DNA from: Plantago major
Taxonomy: Eukaryota; Streptophyta; Magnoliopsida; Lamiales; Plantaginaceae
Assembly: GCA_026545765.1 (NCBI GenBank)
Contig: CM048839.1
Coordinates: forward strand, 60,819,677 to 60,883,676
Reading direction: 5' to 3'
DNA length: 64,000 bases
Shown: positions 33,091 to 45,692 of the stretch, in pieces
How positions within the stretch are numbered: the stretch's first letter is position 1
Layout of the letters: every line of letters begins with the position of its first letter
Made by a program: the position numbers and the translations under genes
The notes under the pieces: generated by a model
What the model was told of the DNA's origin: nothing
Databases searched by the model: none
Seen by the model: only the letters and a program-made list of their open reading frames with translations

Positions 33091-36000
33091 CAATTCGTAC
33101 TACCTTCCTTATCTAAGAAAAGATCTGGTGCAACCTTTTTCTGTTTTTTGATGCAATTAGTTGATGTGAAAATTCATCAAAATCTACTAGCCTTTGTACT
33201 TGTCATTGTCAAATAACCATAGCTATCCCCAATTCCATGATACAGAAACGCATCCAAATCCAATCTAATTCGAAAGAAAGAAAAAGATCAGGTATTTACA
33301 AAAATGGGTAAGTGGTGAGAGAGCCACAAAAATATACATGATAAATCAACGATCGGATGGATCGATATTCTAGCCATCATGAAGATGATGCACATACATA
33401 TTAAAAATTCTTATTTATGGTGATAAAAAGAAAGTAATAACTTCCAACATGAAGCTAGTTGCGTTAGTGTTTTTATAGCTTGCCCAACCTAAAGTTAGAA
33501 CAATATGTCTGCAAGTGGACTTAAAGTCATTCTCATAAAAGCACGATTTCTTATTATTGCTCGCAAAGTAGCAATCATGTGCAAACTAAATAGTATGGAT
33601 CTTGAAGACCACTATAAACTTGATATGTATGTGATAAAAATATACCCATATAGCTAGCTCATAAGAACACTGTTTAGTCTCATAGATCATAGTACTGTAA
33701 TATGAGTACAACTATTGTTATTCATACATATTTTACATGATGATGAACTAGAAGTTTAGTTTATTTGTAAAAGTTGTCATCTTGTATAATGAATAACAAA
33801 TAAAATGATGTTTCTCTTTTCCCCGAAGTGATTGGAGACACTTAGAAAATTAAGAGGGTTGCAAAATGACCTAATGTCAAGTTGGTTTATTGGAAAAAAA
33901 TAATAAAGTTTTAAAACTTTACTTGCAAGATCATAATCAATTTCTAAAAAATGATTATTCTCATTCCCTGAAGTGAATGTGAACATTTTGCTTGTTTATA
34001 CATGTATCAAAGCTTCACCAGAAGCAATCATAAAAAAAAAAAAAAAAGAACTCATCAACCTCAAGTTGAGAGAAATATACGAGTGATCAAATATATCTCA
34101 CTAACTTGAAGTTGGGATGATGAGAATTGAGCATTTTATTCTCAAAAGAGTTTTATATAATATGCTAAATTTTGTTGTCCAAGCGTTTGGGTGGAAACTT
34201 GACAATTCCCACAGCAAAGACTTCTAAAACCAAAAATTAAAATTTTTGTACGCATATAAACTATTGCTCGTGACAAGTATACATATTATAAGCTATATGT
34301 ACATCAGACATATTATAATGCATGCTTACAAGCAAACTTTGTGCCTTAGAAGAGCACATAACTCATTGAATGAGTATTTATAAGTCTTGCCAAATTGAAA
34401 AGGACAAAGATTTGTATTTTTACGTCACATCATTCTGGCCATTTTTTTTATACTTTTGTATACATGTCAAAAGTGATAATATAGACTGACATGTGTAAAT
34501 TTGATGTGGCAAATTAGGCCATCCGATTATAACTTAACATTGTTTTGAAACCTGAAGTTTCCATATGATTATGTGCTGAAAGCTATCTCGTGTTGTGTTA
34601 ATTATCATGGCAAGACACAACAGTGAGATTAAGCATGGAAATGAAGATCTTGAATGAGCAAAAGCTACACTTTTAAAGTTGCTAATGATTGATATATAAG
34701 TGGCCAAAAACCCACAAGGATTATCTCCAATTTGAGAGCAAATTTATTTTCAGGACTAGAAAATCCAAGTGTGCAAATATATTGACTCCCTATCATATTG
34801 TTCTCAACAGGGAACTAATGCGGGAGGAAGAACATGAGTAAGCTAGTAAAAATAAATTCATAGAGTGAATTGATTCCATATATTTGAAAGTTCAAACATG
34901 AAGTAAAGATTTAGCCTCATGTTACTATATCAAGATATGTTCAAATATGAAATTTTATGATTTAAATGTTAACCCGCTATGACCCTATTTTGAGGCGTAC
35001 AGAGTTACATATCGATTATAGAATGGCATGTGTTGGACATTGAGATATCTTGCCTATTGTACTAAAGATTTGTTCACCTCTGTGAAATACGGTTCCCGTA
35101 CTAACTGCAATACATAAAGATTGGCAAGATAAAGCAGTTGGTACTCCTGAGGAGTAATGTATGTAATAAAAGGCATATATATCCAAACTATAATAGATGG
35201 CCTATATGAAAGGAAATGGTACTTACAAACAATATTCAGAAATTGATGATCAGTACTGACTTTAAAAAAAAATCTGGCAAGGAGATTTGATACAGGTATA
35301 CATGGAACTGAGATATTTTATATGCATATGAAAAATCGATGGACATGAATGATTGGACATGTAAATGGGGATTTTACATGTGAGTTAATTCGGTGAAATC
35401 ATGACGGTCATGATGATAGAAAATGAGCTCATGGACCTGAAGTCCTTTTGATTAACGAATTCGAAATACGTACGTACCGTTGAATTATCGAGTCAAATTT
35501 CTTGTGCATTCAGATACTAAGTAATGCATCCTAATATTTTTATTCTTGCATAAATTACATTATTTAGTTTTTTCTAGTATCCTTAGGTATCATGTTGCAT
35601 ACTTACACGTTTATTCTTATATTAAATGTCATTAGTTAAACATAACATGCATGTTGTACACATGAAAAGTGAGTAGTTTTGACTTACAATTCATATGTTT
35701 TGAGAAAGTTCAATGACGCTGGAGATGTCCCAAAAGGAGACTTAAAGTTTCATGTTTCATATATGCAAACCTCTATACTCATTTCATAATCAACTTCACG
35801 TTGATAAAATTCACCACAAGTGAACTATTGAAGTATGAGATAAAATTCTCAAGAGGTATTGGTTACACCAATGGTAGCTCAACTTGAAGTTGAGCATGCA
35901 AGAGATTATTACAAGGAGTATTCTTACTATCCTTGAGATTCACATGGTCCAGGAGTACCACAATCATTTGAGTTATCAAGAGCTACAATAATCCTTACTA

Positions 36001-36569
36001 TACCTCCTGAAGAAGTTACATGAATTAATGACAGTCAAGATGACTATTTTTGCGCATTCCATGAGAAATGGCTGCACTCTTTTTCCCGTTCTAGGTTTTT
36101 TCTCATTGAGTTTTTCCTAGCAAGGTTTTTAACGAGGCAACATTATAAGCACATATAATTATCTCCACATATCTATATACATGTGATAAATATAAGGTCA
36201 TAATTGGTCTAACCTTATAATATAATGGAGTTATGTTATGGAACTTGGAACTATATGATGTTTTGAGTATTTGAAAAGTTCTTCCACATGAAGACGAGCC
36301 ACATATTACAGAAGTTCTTCTCCGCATTATCTATGAGTAGAATATTCCATCCAAGTACAACATATTTGAAGATTTGCTCATCAAATTATATCAGGCATCA
36401 TCATTTGAGAAATTGGTCCGGAAACTTGGAATTGCAGCAGTTTGAAGAATTACAGTAATGCATTGATCATGGGAGTTTGACACGCACTGCACTTTTTTTC
36501 CCTTGACTAAGTTTATTAATCCCACTGAATTTTTCTTAGCAAAGTTTTTAATGAGGCAGTATATCTTTT
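33091..36569 (+). other. Degraded internal region of the copia-like element
   Basis: No frame longer than about 75 codons and no recognisable gag, protease, integrase or RT motif. Only the position between LTRs and the 3' motif near 36070-36145 identify it. Confidence 0.5.
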
Positions 36570-37865
36570 GCGTACTGATGAGACGTTTTTAGAACACCTC
36601 ATCGGGTTACTTTTACCTTGTTTTTACTAACTTTAGTTTAGTTTTTCCTTTATTTGTATATACTTTGTCTTTTGTTTGTGTTTCCACCTTGATTCCAGGT
36701 TTTAGGTACTTTTCATGACGAAAAGGAGTCAAAATGATTCATTTGAATGCACTTTGTCGGAGATTTCAAGCTCCAAGACTCCAAATAGGTGCCACGAAGG
36801 TTCCCGGAATGCCAAACGGGTCAAGGATGGACAAAAAGTCGCGAATCGAGCCCAAAAGGAAGTGGGGCGATCGCCCGGAGCTCTGGACGCAGCCACAGAG
36901 GGCTACATCCAAGAGCCGGAGCGGGCGAGCCGATTTGTTCCAGTTTCTTAGCGTTACATTTCTGATTCTGGCATTTTAAACTCCAGATTTTGTAATTCAA
37001 ACATCACTTTTTCATTTCACACAGCATTTGGAAGTATTTTGAGAGGTCTAGGGTTCGAAGAATCATCCATCTGATTGGAGTTGGACTCTTGGTTAACCAT
37101 CAGTCTGAGAATTCTTCCTGTAAACAGTACTATTCACCATTGTTAATCCATTGGAGCTTGGTAATTCTTCATAATCGGTAATTTTGTAACCTTTCTGATT
37201 TCTTGCTTCTTGTGTATGTTTATGCTTATGATTATTATATCCCTTGCCTGTGACAACATGAGTATGAGTAGCCAAACATCACACATGGGTTGGTGGTGAA
37301 ATCTTGACCATGCTAGTATAGGACTTTGGATGAAAATACACTGTTCTTGGTTTGTTGAATTCTTGCGAATCGTTTGTTAGTTCAATGTCTTAGCAATCGT
37401 TTCTTAATACCCAAAATCCACAAGAGGGATTCTCACCCTCAAGGTTACTTACGATTTAAGCCCAACGCATTCAACTACAAGCGCTAACTAGTAGAATTGA
37501 CGACTCTACTACGTTGATAAAACGTTTTCTTTTTCAAAAGTCGTGTATTCCATTGTTTACCTATACTAGCTAGCTCTTGATGAAACCACCACCGCATCGC
37601 CTTTAATTGATAACAAAATGAAACCCGTGTTTGTTGTTTACTATATGTTTGATTTGCGAAAGAAAGAATTGGAGGTCGTAAGATGCAATTCTAGACAAAC
37701 TAGTACTTTAAAACATCGACAAGCTTAGTTAAGTCTTTCGAGAACGACACTCGGGACAACTTATCAACTCACTACGTGCTTTTTCTAGTGATCATTTATA
37801 TTGCTCTTGGCTTATAAATTAAGGACTTGATTTGAGGCATCAAGTACCAACCATCGCCAACTCAT
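36570..37865. mobile_element. Probable nested non-coding element of unknown class
   Basis: Between the copia 3' motif (ending about 36560) and the polypurine tract (37872) lies 1.3 kb of different composition. It is GC-richer, including a GGGGCGATCGCCCGG segment near 36866-36880, with a stretch around 37400-37800 that reads like a transposon terminal region. No TIRs or target duplication were found. Confidence 0.4.
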
Positions 37866-37881
37866 GTTCATTCAAGGGCAG

Positions 37882-38098
37882 TGTTATGGATAAATGCACA
37901 ATGTGTTAATGGATGGGAGTTAGTGGATGATAATGTACAAATAAGTGGATGAAGAGTTAAATGTATACAAGTAGTGGAGATGTCTTTGTCTCTTCATATC
38001 ACTTTTCACTTGTATAAATATCAATCATGTACTTTCATTTTGATGAGTAGAATGAACTCTCAATTTTCTCATTTCTCTTCTATGTTTGTCTCTTAACA
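37882..38098 (+). repeat. 3' LTR of the old copia-like element
   Basis: 217 bp, TGTTATGG...TTAACA, with several substitutions and an extra stretch near its start relative to the 5' LTR, indicating age. Confidence 0.88.
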
Positions 38099-38339
38099 GT
38101 GTAGGTTTTGTTGAATAAAGGCTGCATGATGGGAATGATTAGAACATTTCCTGAACTAGTCTACTTAAAGTCATTTCATCATGTTTTTAAAAATTGAAAT
38201 TTTGAACCACTCTATCAACTGCATCATTCATGCACATGCATGGTAGTTGAAACACAAGTGTACCATGCATATTGTTTGAATGATTCCCTGTAGTTGAAAC
38301 ATGTACAAGTGATGAACTCATATATGCACTCTCCTAGCT

Positions 38340-38347
38340 TATAAAAA
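38340..38347 (+). promoter_or_regulatory. TATA box of the aspartic-protease-like gene
   Basis: TATAAAAA lies 92 bp before the ATG at 38432, at a plausible distance for a short 5' leader. Confidence 0.55.
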
Positions 38348-38725
38348 CCTTACTGGGATGTACATGTTTCTTACTTCCCCCACATCATTTCACCAAAACT
38401 ATTCGAACTAAATTAACACCGATATATCATAATGTCAAGGGTGTCTATTTTTCTCATTTGTGTTATTGTCTTTAATGTCATAAGCTTTCTTCACTCAACC
38501 ATTGTACTGGATTTAGAACACTCAGTTGGAAACTCTTTCAACTCCTATGTTCAGAAACCGGTAACAAGTCTTCCTGTTGCTGTTACAGTTTTCTACGCAA
38601 ACATTTCTGTTGGATCGAATAAAGTGCCGTTTCACTCAATTATTGATACAAGTAGCGATTTATCATGGATAGCGTGTCAGAACACATCTTATAATCCACT
38701 TTTGTCAACTACCTACACCCCATAT

Positions 38726-39258
38726 TGTTGGAATTGTGGCTCAAACAGAGTAACTAACTGATGGACGGTCAGGATCAGAACAAGATTGATTGAGGGCTGA
38801 GATTAAAACAACGGTTATAGCTGTTATGATGGTTATAAGAAGAGGGAAAAACAGAAAAACAGAGCAGCTTGCGTTCTTCTTCTGTTTTCTCATTTTCTGA
38901 TCTCTTCATTCTTCAAATCAAAGGCGGTTATCATCACAAAAGATTAATTGATCGATTTCAGTTTTTTTTCTCAGTTTCTGTAACACAGTTTCAGCTTGTT
39001 CCTTTACGCAATTGTTCTCTTGATTCTTCTGTAAATTAGTTGAAGATAGAAGATTACAGATAGTCGATTGAGCTTGATCATTTCGTTGATTGAGAGCTTT
39101 TAATCGTACAATTGTGATCAATAAAATCCGTGCTCATTTTTTCGTGGATATAGGCTTGTTAAGCCGAACCACGTAATCGTTGTGTTGTTTCGATTTGTGT
39201 GATTTGTTATTGTTTGATCGATTGTTTGTTCGAAGAGATTGATTGTTGAAACTCAACA
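38726..39258 (+). repeat. 5' LTR of the copia element
   Basis: 533 bp, TG...CA, ending at the primer-site region. AATAAAAT near 39119 may act as a poly(A) signal. Confidence 0.95.
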
Positions 39259-39308
39259 ATTGGCGCCGTCTGTGGGAAGCTCTAGTCTCTTCTTGTGCTC
39301 GATCAACA

Positions 39309-42300
39309 ATGGGATTCTCTATGAGGTTTGATGTAGAGAAATTCACGGAGAAAACCAATTTCGGTTTGTGGAAAGCAAATATGGAAGCATTACTCATTCA
39401 TCAAGGTTTGGACGCATCTCTCTTGGGTGATAAAGGATTTGGAACTGATGTTGATGCTAAGGAGAAAGCCACAATCATGGGGAGAGCTCGCAGCACTATA
39501 ATCTTGTCTCTTGATGATAAGATTCTCAGGGAGGTTGTAAAGCTCAAAACAGCTAAAGAAGTATGGGAGAAGTTGGAAGAAATGTGCAACTCAAAGACTT
39601 CTGCAAATAAGCTGCATTTGAGGAAGAAGTTATTCAACTTCAGGATTAATCCTGATAGATCAATCTCTTAACAACTGGATGACTTTAACAAGATGTGCCA
39701 GGATCTTGAGAGTGTGCAAATTTCTATTACTGATGAAGACAAGGCACTAGTAACCTTGGGAGCATTACCTAAATCCTATGAGCATTTCATAGATGCATTG
39801 GTTATTCATAAGAGCACTAAGCTCACTTATGAAGATGTGGATGTAGCTCTCAGGAATAAGGAGCTGCACAGGAATCCATCTACCAGTAATGATCTGTCAG
39901 TTGAATATAAGGGAAAAGTGGAGTAACAAGGTTAAAGGAAGAAACAAACAACCAGCTTATGCAGATGCAAGGAAAGCTGATAGAGAAAAACTTGCAGATG
40001 GGAGTGTTACTAAAAATAGAAAGTGTTTCTACTGCAAGAAACCTGGTCATCTCAAGAAACAATATTTTCAACTTAAAAGACACAAGAAATATGGAAATTT
40101 TCAAGCAAATGGAGCTAACAACAATGCAGATATAGCTGAATCATCTAAACCATATGGTGATGCAGAGGTACTAGTTGTTTCTGAAGCATGTTCTGTAGTA
40201 AATTCTAAATCTCATATGCGTTGGGTGTTGGATTCTGGTTGCTCATTTCATATGAGCCTAAATTTAGATTGGTTTATGAATTACAAAGCTATCAAATGTG
40301 GTTCTGTGCTTCTGGGAGATGATTATGAGTGCAAGATTGAAGGAATTGGTGATATTAAGCTTAAATTACATGATGGAGTTGTAAGAATACTAACTAATGT
40401 CACATATATTCCTAAGTTGAAGAGGAATCTAATCTCTCGAGGTGTGTTGGATGGATCTGGACATAAGTATTCTTCTGAGAATGGTGTTTTAAGCATTATG
40501 AAATCTGGTATCACAATTATGAAAGGTATAAAGGAGAATGGTCTATACTATCTGGTTGGTTGCACCATTACAGGAATCTCAGCTAGCATAATTTCTAAAG
40601 ATAAAACTCAACTGTGGCATGCTAGAAGGGGCATCTCAGTGAGAAGGGCTTGAGAGAGTTAGCAAAGCAAAATCTTCTAGGAGGGGATCAAATCACTCAC
40701 CTGCAGTTTTGTGAAAACTGTGTCATGGAAAAATCACACAAGGTTGGATTTGATACAGCTAAACACACTACTCAGGCTCCTCTAGATTATCTGCATTCAG
40801 ATTTATGGGGGCCAACAAACACACAAACAATGAATGGTGGAAGATACTTCTTATCCATCATTGATGCTATTCCAGGAAAGTGTGGTTAATTGTGCTAAAG
40901 ACTAAAGATGAAACATTCAGCAATTTTAAGGAATGGTCAGTTGAGGTGGAGAATCTCACAGAAAGGAAGATTAAACATCTCAAGACAGATAATGGTTTGG
41001 AGTTTCTCTCAGGGGAATTTAATGATTTCTGTAAAGAAAAAGGGATCATGAGACATAAAACTATCCCAGGAACTCCACAACAAAATGGAGTTGCAGAGAG
41101 GTTTAATAGGACAATACTGGAGAGGGTGAGGTGCATGTTGATTAGCTCAGGTTTGAGCAAGAATTTCTGGGGTGAAGCTGCATCCACAGCATGCTATCTT
41201 ATTAATAGAAGTCCTTCAGCACCACTGAACAATAAAACCCCTGAAGAAATTTGGTCTGGTAATCAAGCCTCCTTCCTATAATCATCTAAAAGTGTTTGGT
41301 TGTCTAGCTCTAACTCACATAAGGCAGGGTAAATTGGACCCTAGAGCTCTCAGATGCATCTTCTTGGGTTACCCTACTGGTGTGAAAGGGTATAAGCTGT
41401 GGATTATTGATCAAAAGAGGTGCATTGTTAGCAGGGATGTCGTATTTAATGAGAATGATATGCCACTTAAGCTTAACATACATACTACTGAAATTCAGGT
41501 GGAGCATTACAGTGATACAGGTGAAACTACTACTGGAAAAGATCACTCAACTGATAATAATGATAGTCCACACGATGATACAGGTGGTACAACATCAGAT
41601 AATACAAATGAAAGTATCACTACAGATGATACTAATGTTCTATCTTCATATCAGCTAGCTAAGGATAGGGAAAAGAGAACAAACAAGATTGCTCCTGATA
41701 TGTTTGGTTATGGAAGAGTTGGTAAATCATACAATGTTGCTTATGCTCTCTTAGTTGCAGAAGATATCAATTACTCTGAGCCATCTACTTATCAAGAAGC
41801 AATAAGTTGTCCTGAAAGTGATCAATGGATTTCTGCAATACATGAAGAGTTGGCATCTTTAGAGAATAATGAAACATGGAACATTGTTTCACTACCTAAA
41901 AATCAGAAGCTAGTGGGATGTAAGTGGATATTTAAAAAGAAATCTGAGACTGGTGTGAAGAATTCAATCAGGTTTAAAGCAAGACTAGTAGCAAGGGGAT
42001 TCACACAGAAGGAAGGTGTAGATTATACAGATATATTCTCACCTGTGGTTAAACATGTGTCTATCAGAATTCTTTTGGCTATGGTGACGCAATGGAACCT
42101 GCATCTTCAACAAACGGATGTAAAGACATCATTTCTACATGGTATGCTAGAAGAAACTATATATATGATGGTTCCAGATGGAGTGCATACAGAAGATAAG
42201 GAGAACAAAGCTTGTCTACTGAGAAAATCTCTGTATGGTTTAAAACAAAGTCCTCGCCAATGATACAAGAGGTTTGATGAATTTATGAGCTCAATACAAT

Positions 42301-43353
42301 TCATCAGAAGCAGGTATGATAGCTTCATTTACTACTCAGATGTTTCTCATGAAAACTGCATTTATCTGCTTCTATATGTGGATGATATTCTAATAGCTGG
42401 GAGGTCTATTGTTGATATATGTGTTCTAAAGTCTAAATTGAGCTCAGAATTTGAAATGAAAGATCTGGGAGCTGCAAGTAGAATTCTAGGAATGGATATC
42501 GATAGACATGATCTTGATGGAAGCTTGTTTCTTACTCAATCATCATACTTGTCTAAGGTACTTGCTAAGTTTAATATGAACATGTCTAAGCCTGCTACTG
42601 TGCCAATTAATCCTGGTATTAAGTTGTCTCTGAGCCAATGTCCTTCTACTCAGACTGAGATGTATGAAATGAGTAGAATACCTTATGCTAGTGTTGTGAG
42701 GAGCATAATGTATTCAATGATTTGCTGTAGACCTGATCTGGAATTTGCAATGAGTATGATAAGTAGGTTTATGAGCAATCCAGGCATGGTACATTGGAAT
42801 ATAGTGAAAGGAGTTCTTAGATACATTAAAGGAACTATACATCATGGTCTTAAGTTCACAATTGCTAAAGAAACAGATGTGCCACTGAGAGGTTTTGTTG
42901 ATGCGGATTTTGCATCTAACATAGATACAAGAAAAATCTGTTACTGGATTTGTTTTTTACATTGTATGGCACTGCTATTAGCTGGAAGTGTTCTCAGCAA
43001 TCTATTGTTGCATTATCTACAACTGAGGCTGAGTTTATTGCTATGACTGAGGCAATTAAGGAAGCTATGTGTTGAAATGCATTGATCAAAGAATTAGGCA
43101 TTCATTAGGAATGTGTTTCTGTATTGTGTGATAATCAAAGTGCTATTCAATTAGCTAAGCACCAACATTTTCATGAAAGGATCAAGCATATAGATGTGAG
43201 GTTGTACTTCATAAGGGACATCATTGATGGAGGTTAATCAAAGTAGAAAAGGTCCATACTACAGAAAATGCTGCATACTCATTTACAAAACCATTGTCAG
43301 CTGCTAAGTTTCTTCACTATGCAGAGCTGATTAATGTGAGGCATTCTGCATAG
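39309..43353 (+). pseudogene. copia gag-pol polyprotein, several breaks
   Basis: Gag starts at 39309 (MGFSMRFDVEKFTEKTNFGL). A zinc knuckle CFYCKKPGHLKKQY lacks its last Cys. The protease reads WVLDSGCSFHMS. Integrase shows HSDLWGP and GTPQQNGVAERFNR, the RT shows LVGCKWIFKKK and YVDDILIAGR, and RNase H shows FVDADFASN with STTEAEF near 43020. Breaks: a stop at 39669, frame changes near 39900, 40640, 40880 and 41280, a stop near 42262, and a frame change near 42940. The end HYAELINVRHSA is followed by TAG at 43351. The element cannot make its own proteins but its ends are intact, so it could have moved in trans. Confidence 0.92.
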
Positions 43354-43479
43354 ATGTTGTGTTAACAGATGCAGTGAGGCATGCTCTAGCCTGAAGGGAG
43401 CTTGAATGGTTGTTTGTTCCACCAAGTAAAGAACAGTAAAGGGAGAGAAGAGTCATGGAGTTTGAGCTAAGGTGGAGAT

Positions 43480-44000
43480 TGTTGGAATTGTAGCTCAAAC
43501 AGAGTAACTAATTGATGGACGGTCAGGATCAGAACAAGATTGATGAAGGGCTGAGATTAAAGCATCGGTTATAGCTGTTATGATGGTTATAAGAAGAGGG
43601 AAAAAATAGAAAAACAGAGCAGCTTGCGTTCTTCTTCTGTTTTCTCATTTTCTGATCTCTTCATTCTTCAAATCAAAGGCGGTTATCATTACAAAAGATC
43701 AATTGATCGATTTCAGTTTTTTTTCTCAGTTTCTGTAACACAGTTTCAGCTTGTTCCTTTACGCAATTGTTCTCTTGTTTCTTCTGTAAATTAGTTGAAG
43801 ATAGTCGATTGAGCTTGATCGTTTCGTTGATTGAGAGCTTGTAATCGTACAATTGTGATCAATAAAATCCGTGCCCGTTTTTCCGTGGATGTAGGCTTGT
43901 TTAAGCCGAACCACGTAATCGTTGTGTTGTTTCGATTTGTGTGATTTGTTATTGTTTGATCGATTGTTTGTTCGAAGAGATTGATTGTTGAAACTCAACA
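43480..44000 (+). repeat. 3' LTR of the copia element
   Basis: 521 bp copy of 38726-39258, flanked on the right by CATAT. Confidence 0.95.
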
Positions 44001-44270
44001 CATATAAATGTCAATCAGTATCCTACTTACAGGGGACATTGATAGGCCCTTTTGTGAACAAGTTGAATGTCGATTTACCACATTTTACGTGTCCGATGCT
44101 ATCAAGGGAAAACTCATCAACGAAACGATGTATTTCCAAAACATCAGCAATGCACGAGTAGACTACGCAAGTTTTAGTGGTGTGCGCATGGCTTGTTTAA
44201 GTGAACCATTAAGGGGTACGTTCAGTCTTCTGGGATTAGGGTACCCCTTAAATTCCAGTAATTCTATATT

Positions 44271-44500
44271 GAGTAAGTCTCTGGAGAGACGGTGTTATAA
44301 AAAGATTAAAAAAGACGGACAAACATTACATTTATAGCCGAAAACATTACACGTTTTATTAAAAACATCGGTGATATATACATTACAATGTTCACTCATA
44401 AAACATTACTGATATAGTTTAAAACATTACACATATACTTAAGAACATCAATCCGTCTCTCAGATCTCTCACTAATATCCGTCTCTTTAAATACTTTGTG
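44271..44500. mobile_element. Small MULE-like MITE with GTCTC/GAGAC ends
   Basis: Ends GAGTAAGTCTCTGGAGAGAC and the complement of AGACGGATATT...CACAAAGTATTTAAAGAGAC are imperfect inverted repeats. Flanks TTCTATATT and TTATATACT agree at 7 of 9 positions, consistent with a Mutator-type 9-bp duplication. The interior is filled with AAACATTAC words. It interrupts the protease pseudogene. Confidence 0.6.
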
Positions 44501-44862
44501 TTATATACTTGGAAATATTGGAGTTTCTAGGTTTGCCACTTGTTTTGATCAATTTAACAGCAGGGAAGAGGAAACAGGCCATAAATTGATCATTGGTGGT
44601 AGCAAAATTCTTTATACGTACGCAATGTACGAAGATGGAGGGGAGCAAATACATGGTACATATAAAATCTGTGGCCTATAGAAATGACGAATATGATGAT
44701 AATGTGCATGGCCATCCTTGCCAGGGAAGATTTTAATTTGCCATATGATATATTTGGTGCAAATTCTGTGCAGAGTAGCTCTGTAGAATATGACATTGAC
44801 AACGATGAAATTTGTGTACTCAAAATGGCAGATTGTAAGTCTCCAACTTTTAGGGTCCATTA

Positions 44863-44863
<1 letters not shown>

Positions 44864-44956
<93 letters not shown>
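44864..44956. repeat. (AT)n microsatellite, over 40 units
   Basis: Uninterrupted AT run. The Tyr/Ile frame over it is not a gene. Confidence 0.95.
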
Positions 44957-44960
<4 letters not shown>

Positions 44961-44989
44961 GTAATTGATTACTTAATTTAAAGTAAAAG

Positions 44990-45220
44990 AATAAGTCTCC
45001 CGAGAGGCATATATAGAGACTGACTTATATTTTCAAAAAAAATATTGATGTTATTAATTAAAAACATATATTTTTAATATTGGTGTTTTTCATATTACAA
45101 CAAGACTTATTTAGTTAACAATATGGACGTGTTGATTAATAATATAGATTGTTTTATTGATAACATATTTCGTCTCTATATAACTTATTTAGAGACCGTC
45201 TCTCATAAGACTTTGCAAAA
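44990..45220. mobile_element. Second small TIR element with GTCTC/GAGAC ends (tentative)
   Basis: Left AAGTCTCCCGAGAG and right CTCTCATAAGACTT are related inverted ends, and the interior has the ATGTTATT/AACAATATG-type words of this family. No convincing target duplication was found. Confidence 0.45.
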
Positions 45221-45531
45221 GGTAAATTGAACCGATTTATAATATATATGTAAATTAGACTTTAATTACAAAAAATAATATGTCTTTTTCATTCTAATTC
45301 TAAGCCCTAACGCAACTCCAACAAAATCAATTCATTGTAAAAAAAAAAACTCAATTTATCTTCTCCAATTAAATTCAAAGTTCTATGAGGTGGTCTTAGG
45401 AGAGACCAAGTTTAAAGAGAGACCTAAGAGACTAACTTTCAGGAATTATAAAACTATCCCAAATGAAAAACTAACTACTAAGACACCCCAACCCAACTAA
45501 AAGCTAGCAACTGGTCAAAAACGGATCACTA

Positions 45532-45540
45532 TATATACCA
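45532..45540 (+). promoter_or_regulatory. TATA box inside the MULE-like element
   Basis: TATATATAC lies about 160 bp before the candidate start codon at 45693 and is followed by an A/C-rich leader-like stretch. Confidence 0.4.
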
Positions 45541-45692
45541 AATATCCATCATTCACAATCACAATCTCAAAAATTCAAAAACCTAAAAATCAACATTCTC
45601 CTCCTCCAAACAAAAACCTCCGCCATTTTCGCCGGAGATCGGTCGAAAACTGTCGGAAACTTCCCGAAATCAGCTAAATCTCACCGGAATCT

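Larger units (their letters stand above)
32827..38098 (+). mobile_element. Old copia-like LTR retrotransposon with short LTRs
   Basis: LTRs at 32827-33032 and 37882-38098 both start TGTTATGGATAAAT and end CTTAACA. They are flanked by GTGTT and GTGTA, a 5-bp duplication with one change. A purine stretch TCAAGGGCAG precedes the 3' LTR. Internal sequence shows no open gag-pol frame. Two copies of a copia-type 3' motif (CTTTTTCCCG/TTT, then a T-rich block ending AACGAGGCA or AATGAGGCA) lie near 36070-36145 and 36488-36555. The 36570-37865 part looks inserted. Confidence 0.8.
38726..44000 (+). mobile_element. Ty1/copia LTR retrotransposon, fairly young
   Basis: LTRs 38726-39258 and 43480-44000 start TGTTGGAATTGT and end AAACTCAACA, with a perfect CATAT target duplication (38721-38725, 44001-44005). 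The primer-site region ATTGGCGCCGTCTGTGGGAA follows the 5' LTR, and AAGGTGGAGAT precedes the 3' LTR. Domain order gag, protease, integrase, RT, RNase H is copia-type. By eye the LTRs differ by roughly 15-20 substitutions plus a few indels (one of about 14 bp near 39050), so the insertion is recent compared with others here. Confidence 0.95.
38432..44840 (+). pseudogene. Plant aspartic-protease-like gene broken by two transposons
   Basis: The reading starts with a signal peptide (MSRVSIFLICVIVFNVISF) and a beta-strand entry (FYANISVGSNKVPFHSIIDTS, SDLSWIAC). This matches the first catalytic lobe of secreted nepenthesin/CND41-type aspartic proteases, except that the usual DTGS reads DTSS. A copia element at 38726-44000 splits the codons after YTPY. 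Beyond it, after a frameshift near 44050, come CEQVECRFTTFYVSDAIKG, SLLGLGYPLNSS and, past a MITE (44271-44500), RFATCFDQF with KLIIGG. The second catalytic Asp motif is not found and similarity fades by about 44840. Without the insertions the gene was probably intronless. Confidence 0.75.

Noticed and set aside
36715..36979. Two overlapping plus-strand frames of about 80 codons
   Set aside because: Both frames are open over the same GC-rich stretch with no domain. Likely part of a non-coding element.
44790..44981. Tyr/Ile-rich frame
   Set aside because: Translation of an AT dinucleotide run.
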